Positions 15,858 to 26,436 of a stretch of 64,000 nucleotides of DNA are shown piece after piece. Source of the DNA: Sitta carolinensis (taxonomy: Eukaryota; Chordata; Aves; Passeriformes; Sittidae). Made by a program: the position numbers and the translations under genes. Each line of letters starts with the position of its first letter. The first letter of the stretch is position 1. The notes beneath the pieces are model-generated. The model searched no databases, was not told where the DNA came from, and saw only the letters and a program-made list of their open reading frames with translations. The DNA is taken from assembly GCA_032173965.1 (NCBI GenBank), contig JAVUNC010000019.1, forward strand, positions 17,600,234-17,664,233, written 5' to 3'.

Positions 15858-15917
15858 TAAAAAAAAAAAAAACCAAAAAACAAACACACACACAAAAAAC
15901 CCACAAACCAAATAAAC
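15858..15917. repeat. A-rich / CA-containing simple repeat
   Basis: A run of about a dozen A is followed by A-rich sequence with a short CACACA stretch and more A blocks. This low-complexity tract makes the overlapping 64-residue lysine/threonine-rich open frame meaningless. It could be the A-rich end of a decayed retroelement, but no body is recognisable beside it. Confidence 0.7.
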
Positions 15918-16199
15918 AACTTATCACAGAACATTACAAATTACCCACATCTAAAAATTTTAAAGTGTAGATGCTTCCCAGAGTTACTACAGTATCAGAA
16001 AAATCAGTGTAACTTTTAAAGTTTGCACTCTTATCTCCCCGATTTCCATTCCAGCCCTCATCTATCCATCTTCTCCTATCAGATAGCAGCAAAAGCTTGA
16101 GCAGGGCTAAGGCAGGACCTGAGGAGGACTCCAGCACAGCCCTAACCACAGCAACATCACACAGGAGCTAAACCAGTTACAAATAACTAAACTCCTCAC

Positions 16200-16500
16200 C
16201 TACCTCAAACACAGCAAGAGGATGAGCCAGATACAGGAGCCACCGGGCTAGGAGATAAAACAGCAGGCCAAGCAGTAAAGACAAGCATAAGGCACAACAA
16301 GAGACCAACACGAGACCAAAACAACTACAATCACCACTGTGGCACCAAGATCGAGCTTAAATAGGGCCCAAGGACCTGTGGGAAGGGTGTGGGTGGGGGC
16401 CCAGGGGAAGCTGATCAGGACCTGGGTTAGGGTTAATCAGAATTAATTAATCAGAGTTAATTGGTGCTCCCAGGGCTCTGCTCCAGCTGTTTCTTTATAA
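16200..16500 (-). promoter_or_regulatory. Candidate minus-strand promoter plus first exon, or LTR-like element
   Basis: Read on the minus strand, this segment differs from its AT-rich surroundings. It has several TTAATT/TTAATCAG-type motifs, a short telomere-like stretch (complement of 16,424-16,436), a C-rich block, then a TATA-like CTATTTAAG (complement of 16,356-16,364). About 130-160 bases downstream is a good 5' splice site, AG followed by GTGAGG, with the exon ending at 16,200. This order fits a TATA promoter with a short first exon. It would also fit a solitary retroviral LTR, but I see no AATAAA between the TATA-like box and the donor and could not define terminal repeats. Transcription is inferred, not shown. 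Confidence 0.3.
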
Positions 16501-16509
16501 GCTCCCTCT

Positions 16510-18227
16510 GCAGCATACATTTTTTCCCCCATCTTTTTCAAAGATTCTAATTCTTACTTTGCTGAGAAACAAACAGGCTGTTTAAAAGCTACATGTGTTT
16601 TTACTAGAGACTCTTGGAAAATAGGAATGTAACGTAAAGATAGCGGATGGATGCTGCAGAAACCCTAAGGGAGGGCTTATACTTTCATTACAGTCGCCCA
16701 TGATTTGACTTTTTTTTTTATACTTATGTTAAGGGATAGTGCTGAGCCCCAGAAGAAATTCAGGGCATAAAATCCACAGTTTTTAGGCAGAAGTAACTAG
16801 TACTTGTTACCAGCCAAAAAAAGTTGTAACTTTCTGGCCTTTTGTTCACAGCCCGGATTTTACAGGAAATACTGGATGAGTAGCAGCAAATGGTAGGCAG
16901 ACAGTTAAGAAGACTTACAAAAATGTCTGTTACATTTCCAAATGACAGCCCTTTGTTTTAGAGAATGACAGCAGAGCTCATTTCTTAGGGTGTGGTGGGA
17001 CTTGCCTGACTCCCTGCACATTCTTACAAATTCTTTTCTCCTTTCTGCAACAGAAATCACATGGTTGCATTTCAGAAATTGCTTGGAGGGTTCATTAATT
17101 TTAAAGTATTTTTTACTGTTCTCTTAACTGCAACAAAGTATTCTTTTCTTCTACCTCAATGAGGCATTTAATTCAGCTTCTTTCCAAACGGGTGTGAAAG
17201 GAGGACCAGGAGTGCTGTCAGAAGCTGTGATTCAGCAGGACGTGTTTCTTCTGTATGCATCTGTGTTTAAATAAAAGAGAAACTATAAATTTATAGTTAT
17301 ACCCTAACAGTTTGCCAAAAGTACAATTGCCTATGAAGCCAAATCAGGAAGTAATCTTCCCCTGTGTTTGTGGCCAAGGCTCTGTCAGTGTTACAAGTGT
17401 CAGTGTCTGCTCAGCTTGTTTCAAGATGCCTTTGGTAGTTTTCTTTCAGAAATGCATCTCCAAAACAGAAGCCAAATATCTCCCTGTGGAATCTGAGACA
17501 TAAAGAGAGAATGCCATCATTGTCTTATGCTTTCCCATTTTTTCCTATTCATTTATCATGGAAAAATCACAGAAATGGGACAACAAAACATAAAATATCA
17601 TCTTAGAGAATATTCGTCACTTTCAGTACAGGGCTTTGCTGGAATAAACTATATAAAACTAGGTATTCATATCCATTAGATTGTTACCATACATAATCCA
17701 GTCATTAGAACTGGTTTGCATTGTCCACTTGTGGAGCTGAACAGTACTTAACAGGAGAAGAATAGCAAACGAGCCTCTGAGCACTTACCACTTCAACATA
17801 TTCCACATAAAGCCTGCTATTTCTAGATAACTGCTAATGCATTCTCTGGCAAAAGGGTAGCTCTGAAAGAAACTTTTAAATCAGCCCATCTCAGCAACCC
17901 ACACTTCAGATAAATGTGCACCCTCCACAGTTTTCCTTTTCTATCAAAATGAAAATATCTTGACTTTGTGCCTGAGACCCTTGTGTTCTGGGGGCTGGAT
18001 CACAAGTGCTCTGCTCACAACCCCCCCAGATCAAAATAATTTTCATTGTAGGAATCACCTTACTTATCAAACCATATGCCTGAAAGTTGCAATAGGTTTA
18101 AATATTTATGGACACTCTGGAAATTGCACTTAATTATGGGTTGCTGATTGTATATGTGAAGATTTTTGTGGCTTTGGCAAACAAAAGACTAGAATTTCAG
18201 CTTCCTGGAAGTACCAGTACCCTTTTA

Positions 18228-18269
<42 letters not shown>

Positions 18270-20850
18270 CCAGACAATTTACATTTTATAAGACTTCTGC
18301 TCTCATGTGGCTCAGCTACAAGATACAATTTCTCCATTGAACAATCTGCAGCCTAATCTAGCAGTGCCTCCTCAAGCAAGACTCCTGCCAAATCCAACAG
18401 CTCTGCAGGAGCAGGGACTGCCACAGCAGTCCACAGATCACTGTCCTACTACCTGAAAGACACTGCCACCCCAGGTGACAAACTGCCTAAAAGGTTCTTG
18501 TGACAGCAGCAGTGTTTGGGCCTCTGGCAACTGTCAGCCCCAGCAGCAGCACAGGGAGCTCTGGGAATGTTCTGTAGCAGATGGAGCCTGGCCTGCAAGC
18601 AGTTCTCCGAGTGGCCCATTTTCCTTGGCACCTGTAGAGAGGCTTTTGCTCACCAACAGCAGAAGGGACTCAGAAATGCACCCTTGCCCAGGATTATTAA
18701 TCTGTAACCACTTCTTTTTGGAGCAGAACTAGTTCTGTGGCCACATAATTACCATGACACGTACGCAATCTTTACATTCCATTCTGTAGGAATTATGCAG
18801 CCTGGTAAGAGAATCACCTTTGTTCAGCCGGCTCATCATTCACCTGGATTTTTGGTTGTGAAAAAGGTATTTTCTGGACCAAGAATTTTGAACTCCACCT
18901 GCTTTACACTTCAGTATAGAAAACTTTTTGGATAGACTCCAATTTTCATTCAACTAAGTTATCATAAAATCTCCCCACTGATTTTAGACTCTAACTGAAA
19001 GTGATCTTGTTCCTAAAATTCCAAGAACAATTTGAGATCATTGTCCCAAGGAAAAATGGCCTGAAATGTCTATTGGATACTATTGATGCAAGATAAGTGC
19101 TGAGTTAAACCCAGATCATATTGCATGTAATTCTTCTCTCAAATAACTTATTTTCAACAGTCTCTGGGAAAGGGAGAGGAGGAGAATTACAGTGGCCAAG
19201 CTATGGCACAGGGTAGTTACATAACTGCATTTCTCACATTCAGTGGGGATTTCAATAAGTTTCTCTGGACAGGGAGGTTTTTACAGCGCCTTGCAATGTC
19301 CTGTGCAGTTGTTACCTTGTTTAAATGATTGCCAGGAAAAAAGAAAAAAAGAGGCTGAGCATCGCTTGTCTTTGGTCCACATCATGCACTGCTAAGTGGG
19401 ATCTGGTTAAACAGAAGGTCCACGATAACGATTTTGTACCTGTTCTGAAATACCTGGAAATCAACATTACTTCCCAAAACTTGAAAATCATTAGAGAAGA
19501 CTGATCCCATAAGAGCCTCAGAAGACTGGAATAAATATCAAGGCAGAATATCCATTAATTGCTCAGATGGGGGGCAGAAATATTATTTTTCACTGCTTTT
19601 AGGTGAAGATATTTTCTTAGTGTGAGAGAGAATGGCTACAAACTCTGAAAAGGTAGTGTGGATACAGCAATATATTGGAAAATATTGTTTCATGTATATC
19701 CTGCTGCTTTCATCAGATGTTGCTTAATTAAGTACAAATTCAGATTAATAAATAGGAATATATGCAGAGGCTGGGATTTTTTGGAAGCTTTGCTTGAGAA
19801 CTACATGCAGTGGCATCTGGATTTATGGCTCTGCTACACTATGAGATGCTTATCCCAAAACTGACTACAGGCAAGAATTTGGCTTACAACACAACAGTTT
19901 TAATTTTCTCAAACTTGCCATCCTGCCAGGTGAGCTTTTATTCTTCCTGCAGGAAGTCCTGGTGTATTGCAACCTTTAAAATCACAGCATCTATTCTGTG
20001 TGCTACAGAGTGCACAGCAGCTCCTCTGCCACAGTCTATCTGTGAGCTTGGCCTGAGTTTCCACCTGCACCTTTGTTTCAATGCTGAGCTCCTGCAGCAT
20101 TCAGAGAAGGTTTAACATGAGTTTGGCCTTCCTGAAGTAGGATTGTGGCACTGCCTGGAATGGAAACAGCACTTGCTGTGTTCCCAGGACCCAGGGCAGC
20201 TTTGGGATACACAATTCTTGTGCAGTCCTTGCTGAGGGCAAAAGGAGGTCTGCCTAACACAGTTTGATTCACTTCTTTAACACAACATGTGGCTGCCAGA
20301 CAGGAGCTGAAAAAAAAACGTTACTGTTGAAACAAGAAGTCACTGATGGTAAAAGTCAGGTCTAAATAATACCCATGACATATCTGACAAGTTGTGTGAT
20401 TAAGGCCTGAATTTTGGATTGTAAGGAAGAATAACTCTCCTTCCTTTAACAGAATCATTTCTGATTTAATTTGGGAGCACAATCACAATTAGTCTGTCAA
20501 TGACAGGTTATACTGTAAATCCTGCCCTGGCACATGCATGCCCTTCTCACAACTGACAGAAAACCAGAGGAAAACTGACCACAAGCAGGAACAGGTAGAG
20601 GAGTAGAATTTGGCCACAGCTGTTGCCACTAGATTTACTGCCTGATGAGCCTAGCCAGCTGGAGCATGCATCATAACCTAATAAAAATCTAATAATACCT
20701 TTCCATCTAACTGAGCCACATACATCAAGCTTTGGAGGTGTCAAACCTAAAAGGAGAATTGTACTGCTGTCATGAAGGTACTTTTATTGCTGAGAAAAAT
20801 ATATTGCAAGCAACAATTCCTTACACAGCAGTTCTCTCTCTTTTCTACTC
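16510..20850. other. Intergenic, no gene recognised
   Basis: Open frames here are short and unrecognised. Apart from the T40 tract there is no clear repeat, RNA gene or conserved coding motif that I can support. Confidence 0.6.
18230..18269. repeat. T40 homopolymer tract
   Basis: Forty consecutive T. It could be the poly(A) tail of a minus-strand retrocopy, but the neighbouring sequence shows no recognisable gene body and no AATAAA at the expected place. It also creates the poly-Phe portion of an otherwise random open frame. The assembled length of such tracts is unreliable. Confidence 0.9.
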
Positions 20851-20853
20851 TGG

Positions 20854-20878
20854 AAAAAAAAAAAAAAAAAAAAAAAAA
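20854..20878. repeat. A25 homopolymer tract
   Basis: Twenty-five consecutive A inside otherwise ordinary sequence. It is a simple homopolymer. A retroelement tail is possible but no element body was recognised upstream. Confidence 0.9.
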
Positions 20879-21319
20879 GGTAAGAAAAATAATCGAAAGC
20901 AATAAAAAGTCACATTTTATATCAGATCTATCCAGACCTGATGCACTCAAACTTGCAAGCTTGTTCTTCTATCTCTTGTAAGATCTTTTAAATTCTGAAA
21001 AGGCTTGACAGGCAGAAAATGAACAGATGCACAGTAGAGGTGGGAGATGATCTTGTGGGAGGTCTCTCTTGCCTTGTGCAAAGAGAAGGCTGTGGAGGCG
21101 TTCCTGCCTGCTGGGGGCTGTGTGGGGAGAGGCAGCCCCAGCATGCACCTCTTTACAGGCCTGCAGCTTACATAAGGCTTGGCAATGCCTTCCTCTCCCT
21201 GCCCTTGGAACCTTGGGAGAGAGGGAAGATGCCAACACAGAGGCACTGCCCGAGGAACAGGCTGCCCTGCAGGCTCCACACTTGTCCTTTCTGTGCCAGC
21301 TCCCCTGCTGAGCACTCAC

Positions 21320-21509
21320 CTTTCCAAAGGCAGAGAAGCAGGCTGTTCCTTGGCTCCCACGGGGGCGTTTCTGCTTCCTGGACAAGGTGTGCTCTGCTAT
21401 TATCCCTGCTCCCTGGAGCTTGTGGATGCCTCTGGCTGCAGGAAGTACACTGAGCACTGCTGTACTCTGGTGTGTTTCTGTCTCAGACTTTGGGTGACAA
21501 GCTCCACCT
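21320..21509 (-). other. Candidate minus-strand exon (non-coding?)
   Basis: The segment lies in a locally GC-richer patch (about 21,000-21,560). On the minus strand it is bounded by a pyrimidine-rich tract ending in CAG (complement near 21,510) and by a strong 5' splice site, AAAG followed by GTGAGT, at 21,320. Long open frames run through the patch on both strands, the longest being 192 residues on the minus strand, but they overlap one another, show no known domain and are of the size GC-rich DNA gives by chance. I treat it only as a possible exon of a transcript antisense to TMX4 or running towards PLCB1. Confidence 0.2.
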
Positions 21510-22796
21510 CTGGACATGCAGGCAAGGTGAAAAAGAAGATTTGTCAATGTTATTTTATACTACAAGATCAAGAAGAGCTGCTCAGGAGGGTAGGGAAGAA
21601 CTGTTGGTGCACATCAACTTCCCTGTGTAAGGAGAAAAAAAGTGAGAGGTGATATTTTTTTGATAATAAGATATATTTTTCAATGCTGAATAGGCCTTGA
21701 TAACTTGTCTCCAAATCTTGGCAGGAGTAGTTCTTCACATTTCTGGAGAAGAGCAAAACTCAGTTAGTCAGAGAGGTTCTTGAATATCACATTCAACTGG
21801 ATGTATTCTGGGGACAGTACCCTGTAAATACGATTTCCTCCTCTCATTGCATACCTACCTTTTGGTGAGCAGTCACTAGATTCACATTAACTTGATGAAT
21901 ATGAACAAGAAAGCTCTTTATGTATACTCTTTTAATATTCCAATGAATTCTTTAGTCTGATTTTTGAAGCACAGATATGAACATTCCTCGTCAAAAGTCA
22001 AAGTTTTGTCTAAAAGCTTTTGTTCATTTTTACTGGCTATCAAAGGCAGAGACAGGGTGGCTTCCCAATAGTTACACTGCTGGGTATTTATTGATTTATC
22101 TGTTCTAAACTAAACCATTCTCCTTAAGTATAACAAGCTTTATTTTTAATAAATCCATGTGATAAAATGCATTGAATATGTGTTTTTGGCCACATCTTGT
22201 TTACTCTCTGCTACATTATTTAAGTTATAAACCTCTTTAAGCAGTCACATAGTGAAAAGTATATTGCAACTGTTTTTTGTGTTGTTTTGTTAGACACATG
22301 TACAAATTAAAATTGGAAATATCAACATTGCTATTGTCTGTGTGATGATAACCTCTTGTTTTCCGGTTTCACAACCAATCCGTTAAGAACAAATTCCAAA
22401 AGTTTAGGAGCGTAGTTCTGGAAATCCAGTGGAGAACTGGAGAAAATTATGTAGCTGGTGATATCAAGTGTATTTCAAGAAAATGAGTGTTGCAGTAATT
22501 TATTCTGCTCTAGGCAGTGTCATGGATCCATTATGGCACACAGTGAAAGAAAACTGAAAAATGTCAAGGATGCTGGAATACCTTTCCTTACCACGAGACA
22601 CCCACACAAACTAATAATAGGACAACATTCAATAAAGTAGAAAATAAACCTAATAGGAACCAAATCACAGAAAGAATTTTCCAACTTCATCCTCTGTACC
22701 ACATACCTAAAATCTCTTAAGTTTTTAACTCCCTTCTTTTTCCACTAGAAAACCACACTCTCAGAGGAAGCAAATTTTAGTTCAGTGAACACAAAG

Positions 22797-22860
22797 ACAC
22801 AAAAGTTTGAGTGGGAAGGGACCTTTTAAAAGTCAGTTCAACCTCCCTATACAGAAAATA
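22797..22860 (-). mobile_element. CR1 LINE 3'-end fragment, old
   Basis: On the plus strand the segment reads like the reverse complement of the avian CR1 3' tail: a TTTGAGTGGGAAGGGACC core, then a diverged AAAGTCAGTTCAACCTCCC. The insertion is therefore in minus orientation. It is short, diverged and 5'-truncated. The match is from memory of the CR1 3' consensus, not from a search. Confidence 0.6.
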
Positions 22861-23154
22861 GTGGCAAAACACAAACCCCTGTCTTCCTCACATAATTCAA
22901 GAGAAACAGTGACATTACTGATGGGGAAGTCTAGGAAACAATGTATTTTGGTGGTGTCCTCTGTGCAGAGCAAGGGCTGGTCACCCAGATAAATTATCAT
23001 TCCAGCACAGAAATATTTGTGAGCTGATTGTCACAGAACAAAAGAAAGACAGGTTGGCATCTTTCCCTTCTTGTAGCTTCACCTGTTCTTTCCATACTGT
23101 AGTTGAACTTTACATTTTATAATCTAGATTAATGCAAACAAACACAGACTAGAA

Positions 23155-23157
<3 letters not shown>

Positions 23158-23191
<34 letters not shown>
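23158..23191. repeat. T34 homopolymer tract
   Basis: Thirty-four consecutive T, lying about 20 bases from the minus-strand splice donor described at 23,215. On the minus strand this would be an A-rich intron start. Confidence 0.9.
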
Positions 23192-23193
<2 letters not shown>

Positions 23194-23214
23194 CAAATTC
23201 TGTCCAAAACTTAC

Positions 23215-23405
23215 CTGGGGTTCATGGCTACACTTCTTTCAACAGCTGTGGAAACCTAAAGTGACAGCTTTTCTGTAACAGCAGTGGGAGTATGGAAGCT
23301 GCAAAACTGTAGCTCTCCAGGTCTGCGCAGAGCCAACAGAGCAGCACACAGTGTAAAAGTGGGAGCAGTACAGGTTAACAGAAGCCCCCTGAAACTGAGA
23401 GTAAA
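23215..23405 (-). other. Candidate minus-strand internal exon
   Basis: On the minus strand a good acceptor, TTCCTTACACAG, ends at the complement of 23,406. 191 bases later a perfect consensus donor, CAG followed by GTAAGT, occurs at 23,215. One frame is open across the segment and stops just before the donor. Its cysteine- and tyrosine-rich peptide matches nothing I know. Both splice signals are stronger than average, so a spliced RNA is plausible, but such pairs also arise by chance about every few kilobases. Confidence 0.25.
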
Positions 23406-24231
23406 CTGTGTAAGGAACAGTCATTGAAGTCATCACAGAAGCAAGAGAAGGTCTGGCCCAGACATTTGTTTTCTCTAAGTGGCCCTCCTTGCTTTCTCTT
23501 TCTCTCCATTTCCTGATGGATGTTCCTAATCAGGTTCAACTGAGGTGTGCCATCCCCAGCTTGGCAAGCCTGACCTACTTCTCAGGGATTAGCAGCTCCA
23601 TGACATGTCTCCCCTGGTTTAGGAACACTCTCTTCTCTTGCAGGAATGAAACCAACTCTGCCTTCTTCCTGCTCAGCATTTGCCTGAAACACAAACCTCC
23701 TCTGTGTTGAATGTGGCTAGAAATGACTGATAAATTAGTTACAAAGTAACTTTTTCTTTCCTTGTTCTTTGGAATTCACAGGAACACTCCCATTTATTTG
23801 GAGCCATCATTTTACATTTTGTTCCTTCTCAGCCCCTTCATTTGCATGTTCTTTAATGACACAACTATAATTATTCACCACCCTGTAGCACCACCAAATA
23901 AAATGTTCCTCAGCCTTCCCTTTTGCACATCAGTTCTCTGTCATTTAAATTCTCTTAATTTGGCTCCACCAGATCTCAACCCTCTCTCTGCTTTGGCCAA
24001 TCACTTTTTCTTCTTTTCCTAGAGAATCTATAGAAAGATCAGCATGTTTCCCTCAAGTTTCCTAAGTTCTTACTAGCAGCAGAAGAAAAGTAGTGTTCTT
24101 TCTGTATTATCTTCTCACAAAGGAACTTCACCCAAGGGTGTTCTCAAATAATCTCTACTGCTGTATTTTCTTTTCTCTTCACTACATATCCCAGGTCTAA
24201 ACATTGCTAAAGAAGGGCAATAATGTTTAGG

Positions 24232-24253
24232 TTTTTTTTTTTTTTTTTTTTTT
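24232..24253. repeat. T22 homopolymer tract
   Basis: Twenty-two consecutive T in AT-rich intergenic DNA. No associated element was recognised. Confidence 0.9.
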
Positions 24254-25059
24254 ACAAATCACAAAAGGATTAGAAAATTTGTAATATAGAGACTCCGAGT
24301 TTGTGTACCACATTGAAAACATTACAAGAATTGAGTTCTGAGAGGCTCTTATTTATTTAATCCTCAGCTGGCATTAAGTGCAGTGGCAAGATGGCTCAGA
24401 AACTCAGGGGTCTCTGCAGTGCTGGGAAGCTGCCAACAAAACTCTTCCTTGGTAAGGGCAGGTACTGTCAGAGTACCTGGTGAGGAGAGGACAACTGAGC
24501 CATTGGGAGAGGTCTCATTACTCCTGAGAAGTAAGAAAAGAGAAAAAAAATTCTCTCATGGTTCCATTTCTGCATGGTGAGAGGGGTGCTAGGGGCATCT
24601 TCTGCTTCTGTCTACAAATATTAACCCTGAGTCTGCTTCAGTGACAATAAAGACCAGACCAATACTTGGGCTTTAAGGAATGGTTTGATCAAGCCCAGAA
24701 TCCTATTGGGAAATACCAGAGTGATGTAAAGGAGCCTCATAAAATAAACTGGTAAAGTGCAACAAAATTTACGGGTGGTAAATGCTACTATTTCCTCTGC
24801 TGAGGGAAAAAAAGTGTGAATGTTTTACCAACAGGACTTATCAGCATTGTATTGCAGTAACTGTTAGAACATTGTTCAGAACAAGTTATGTCCATGCCAA
24901 GATAATCTCCAAGTGAACAAGGATTTTCACAACAGACAAGACGGCAGCCTAGGCTGCCTTCTAATTTTTTTTTTTTATCCTGGTCAATTTACCAAGCTAA
25001 CTAAAGAAGACGATTTTCTTAGTTTCTATTAATTAAGAGTGCAATCATTCCACTCAAGG

Positions 25060-25475
25060 GCAGAGCTGCTGTTCAGAGGGACTTGGACAAGCCGAAAAGG
25101 ATGGGGCTGACAGGAATCTCGTTGAAGTCAAGGAAAACACTGCGTTATGTGTCTGGGACAGGGCAAAGAATGCATTGGGATGGATGGGCTACTTGCCTGG
25201 GGCAGAGAGGTATGCCCAAAGACAGCAGCGGGAGCAATGGCCAGAAACTAAAACCCAAGAAGTTCCACCTCAGCATGAGGAAGAAATTCTTTATGTTCGG
25301 CTTGACGCAGCACTGGAACAGGCAGCCAAGGCAGGTCATGGAGTATTCCTGCCTGAAGAGATTCCAAACCCACCTGGACGTGTTCCTGTGTCACCTGCTC
25401 ACCGTGACCCTACCTCGGCAGGGGGCTTGGACTGAGCTCCGCTCCAACCCGAACTGTTCTGGGATTCTGCGGGAC
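25060..25475 (+). mobile_element. CR1 LINE 3' fragment
   Basis: This matches the 3' part of avian CR1 elements in plus orientation. It has the GACTTGGACAAG-type segment, the block around AGTTCCACCTCAGCATGAGG, the CACTGGAACAGGCAGCCAAGG block, the CACCTGGACGTGTTCCTGTG block, and a GGGGGCTTGGACTGA tail ending in a degenerate ATTCTG 3' repeat. It is truncated at its 5' side. Open frames of 140 and 86 residues across it are remnants or chance. It abuts the TMX4 CpG island and is itself CpG-enriched at its end. Confidence 0.85.
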
Positions 25476-25690
25476 CGCGGCAGTGCCTGGGAACACTTGC
25501 CTTAAGGGGATCCCGCAGAGCCGGGGCCTCACAGCACCCCCGGGAAGCCATCACCGCTTTTTAACCAGCTCCCACAGCAAGGCACCGCCAGCGCGCCCCA
25601 TGACAAGAAAGATCAGACAACCTGGCCGAACGCACTGCGAGCAGCGGCCGGAGCAGGCGCCCTGGGGCCCCGCTGGAGCGGCACTCGCAT

Positions 25691-26120
25691 TCGGAACCGC
25701 CCGGGGCCCGTGTCCGGCCGCTCCGCCGTGAGGGGAGCGCGGCCGGCGGGAGCAGCACTCCCGTTCGGAACCGCCCGGGGCCCGTGTCCGGCCGCTCCGC
25801 CGTGAGGGGAGCGCGGCCGGCGGGAGCAGCACTCCCGTTCGGAACCGCCCGGGGCCCGTGTCCGGCCGCTCCGCCGTGAGGGGAGCGCGGCCGGCGGGAG
25901 CAGCACTCCCGTTCGGAACCGCCCGGGGCCCGTGTCCGGCCGCTCCGCCGTGAGGGGAGCGTGGGCAGCGGGAGCAGCACTCCCGTTCGGAACCGCCCGG
26001 GGCCCATGTCCGGCCGCTCCCTCCGTGAGGGGAGCGTGGCCGAGGGGAGTAGCACTCCGCATTCGGGACCGGCTGTCGCGTTCGGAGCCACCCGGAGCCC
26101 GTGTCCGGCCGCTCCCGCCG
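25691..26120. repeat. 74-bp GC-rich minisatellite, about 5 to 6 units
   Basis: Five head-to-tail units start at 25,691, 25,765, 25,839, 25,913 and 25,987 (each beginning TCGGAACCGC). The first four are 74 bases and the fifth about 76. Units 1 to 3 appear identical, unit 4 carries a few substitutions, unit 5 is more diverged, and a broken sixth copy runs from 26,063 to 26,120. Each unit contains a GGGAG / CTCCC hairpin. Because 74 is not a multiple of 3 and the unit has no stop codon in its reverse complement, long spurious arginine/proline-rich open frames run through it on the minus strand. Confidence 0.95.
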
Positions 26121-26150
26121 CCCGCGCTCCCCTCACGGCGGGAGCGGCCG
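26106..26150. repeat. Perfect 15-bp inverted repeat with 15-nt loop
   Basis: The arms 26,106-26,120 (CGGCCGCTCCCGCCG) and 26,136-26,150 (CGGCGGGAGCGGCCG) are exact reverse complements, separated by 15 bases. The loop and right arm together resemble the reverse complement of the middle of the 74-bp minisatellite unit. The structure therefore looks like an inverted partial copy of the unit, placed about 100 bases before the TMX4 start codon. Confidence 0.9.
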
Positions 26151-26225
26151 TGGGCGTGGCCTCGGCGGGAGGAGCCGCCCCTGCCCCACGCAGGCTCCGC
26201 CCCCGCGGCGGCCGCTCGCGCCCCG

Positions 26226-26241
26226 ACTTCCTGAGGGCGGG
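26226..26241 (+). promoter_or_regulatory. TMX4: ETS-like site and GC box just upstream of TMX4 ATG
   Basis: ACTTCCTG (26,226-26,233) is the reverse complement of the ETS/GABP core CAGGAAGT, and GGGCGGG (26,235-26,241) is a GC box. Both are typical of TATA-less CpG promoters and lie within 30 bases of the start codon, so the 5' untranslated region may be very short, or these may lie inside it. Motif match only. Confidence 0.4.
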
Positions 26242-26251
26242 CGGGCCGAAC

Positions 26252-26436
26252 ATGGCGCTGGGCCGCTGGCGCCGGGGGCGGCGGCTGCTCCGCGCTCTGC
26301 TCCTCGTAGCGCTGCTAGGTCCCACCGCCTGCTTTTCTTCCTCCTTCTACAGTCCCGGCGAGCCGCGGAGCAGCGTGCGAGTGCTGTGCGGCTCCAACTG
26401 GAGCCTGGTGTTGCAGGGCCAGTGGATGTTGGAGTT
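26252..26436 (+). CDS. TMX4: TMX4 coding exon 1
   Basis: The ATG at 26,252 sits in a good context (AAC before, G after). The exon encodes the signal peptide, with arginines followed by a leucine-rich core, then the luminal start with NWS and the QGQWMLE segment that precedes the first thioredoxin strand. The donor is TT followed by GTGAGT at 26,437, phase 2. Confidence 0.95.

Larger units (their letters stand above)
1..16150. other. Intergenic, AT-rich, no gene recognised
   Basis: Every open frame here is short, lacks recognisable family motifs and often has equally long competitors on other frames, as expected by chance. PLCB1 is the expected neighbour on this side, on the minus strand, but none of its PLC X/Y, C2 or N-terminal PH-like segments can be seen. 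Small items present are a TA/CA dinucleotide tract near 2,900, a run of 12 C at 12,436-12,447, and an A-rich tract near 15,860. The stretch could hold distal regulatory elements, but these cannot be told from one sequence without alignment. Confidence 0.7.

Noticed and set aside
1..25000. Exons of PLCB1, the expected neighbour
   Set aside because: I looked for its N-terminal, X/Y, C2 and coiled-coil segments on the minus strand and saw none; the gene probably starts outside the window.
25083..25505. A 140-residue frame
   Set aside because: It lies in the 3' region of a CR1 fragment, not a host gene.
25561..26325. A 254-residue arginine/proline-rich minus-strand frame across the TMX4 CpG island
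   Set aside because: It is created by the 74-bp repeat, whose reverse complement has no stop in any frame. All three minus-strand frames are open, composition only reflects GC content, and it overlaps TMX4 exon 1.
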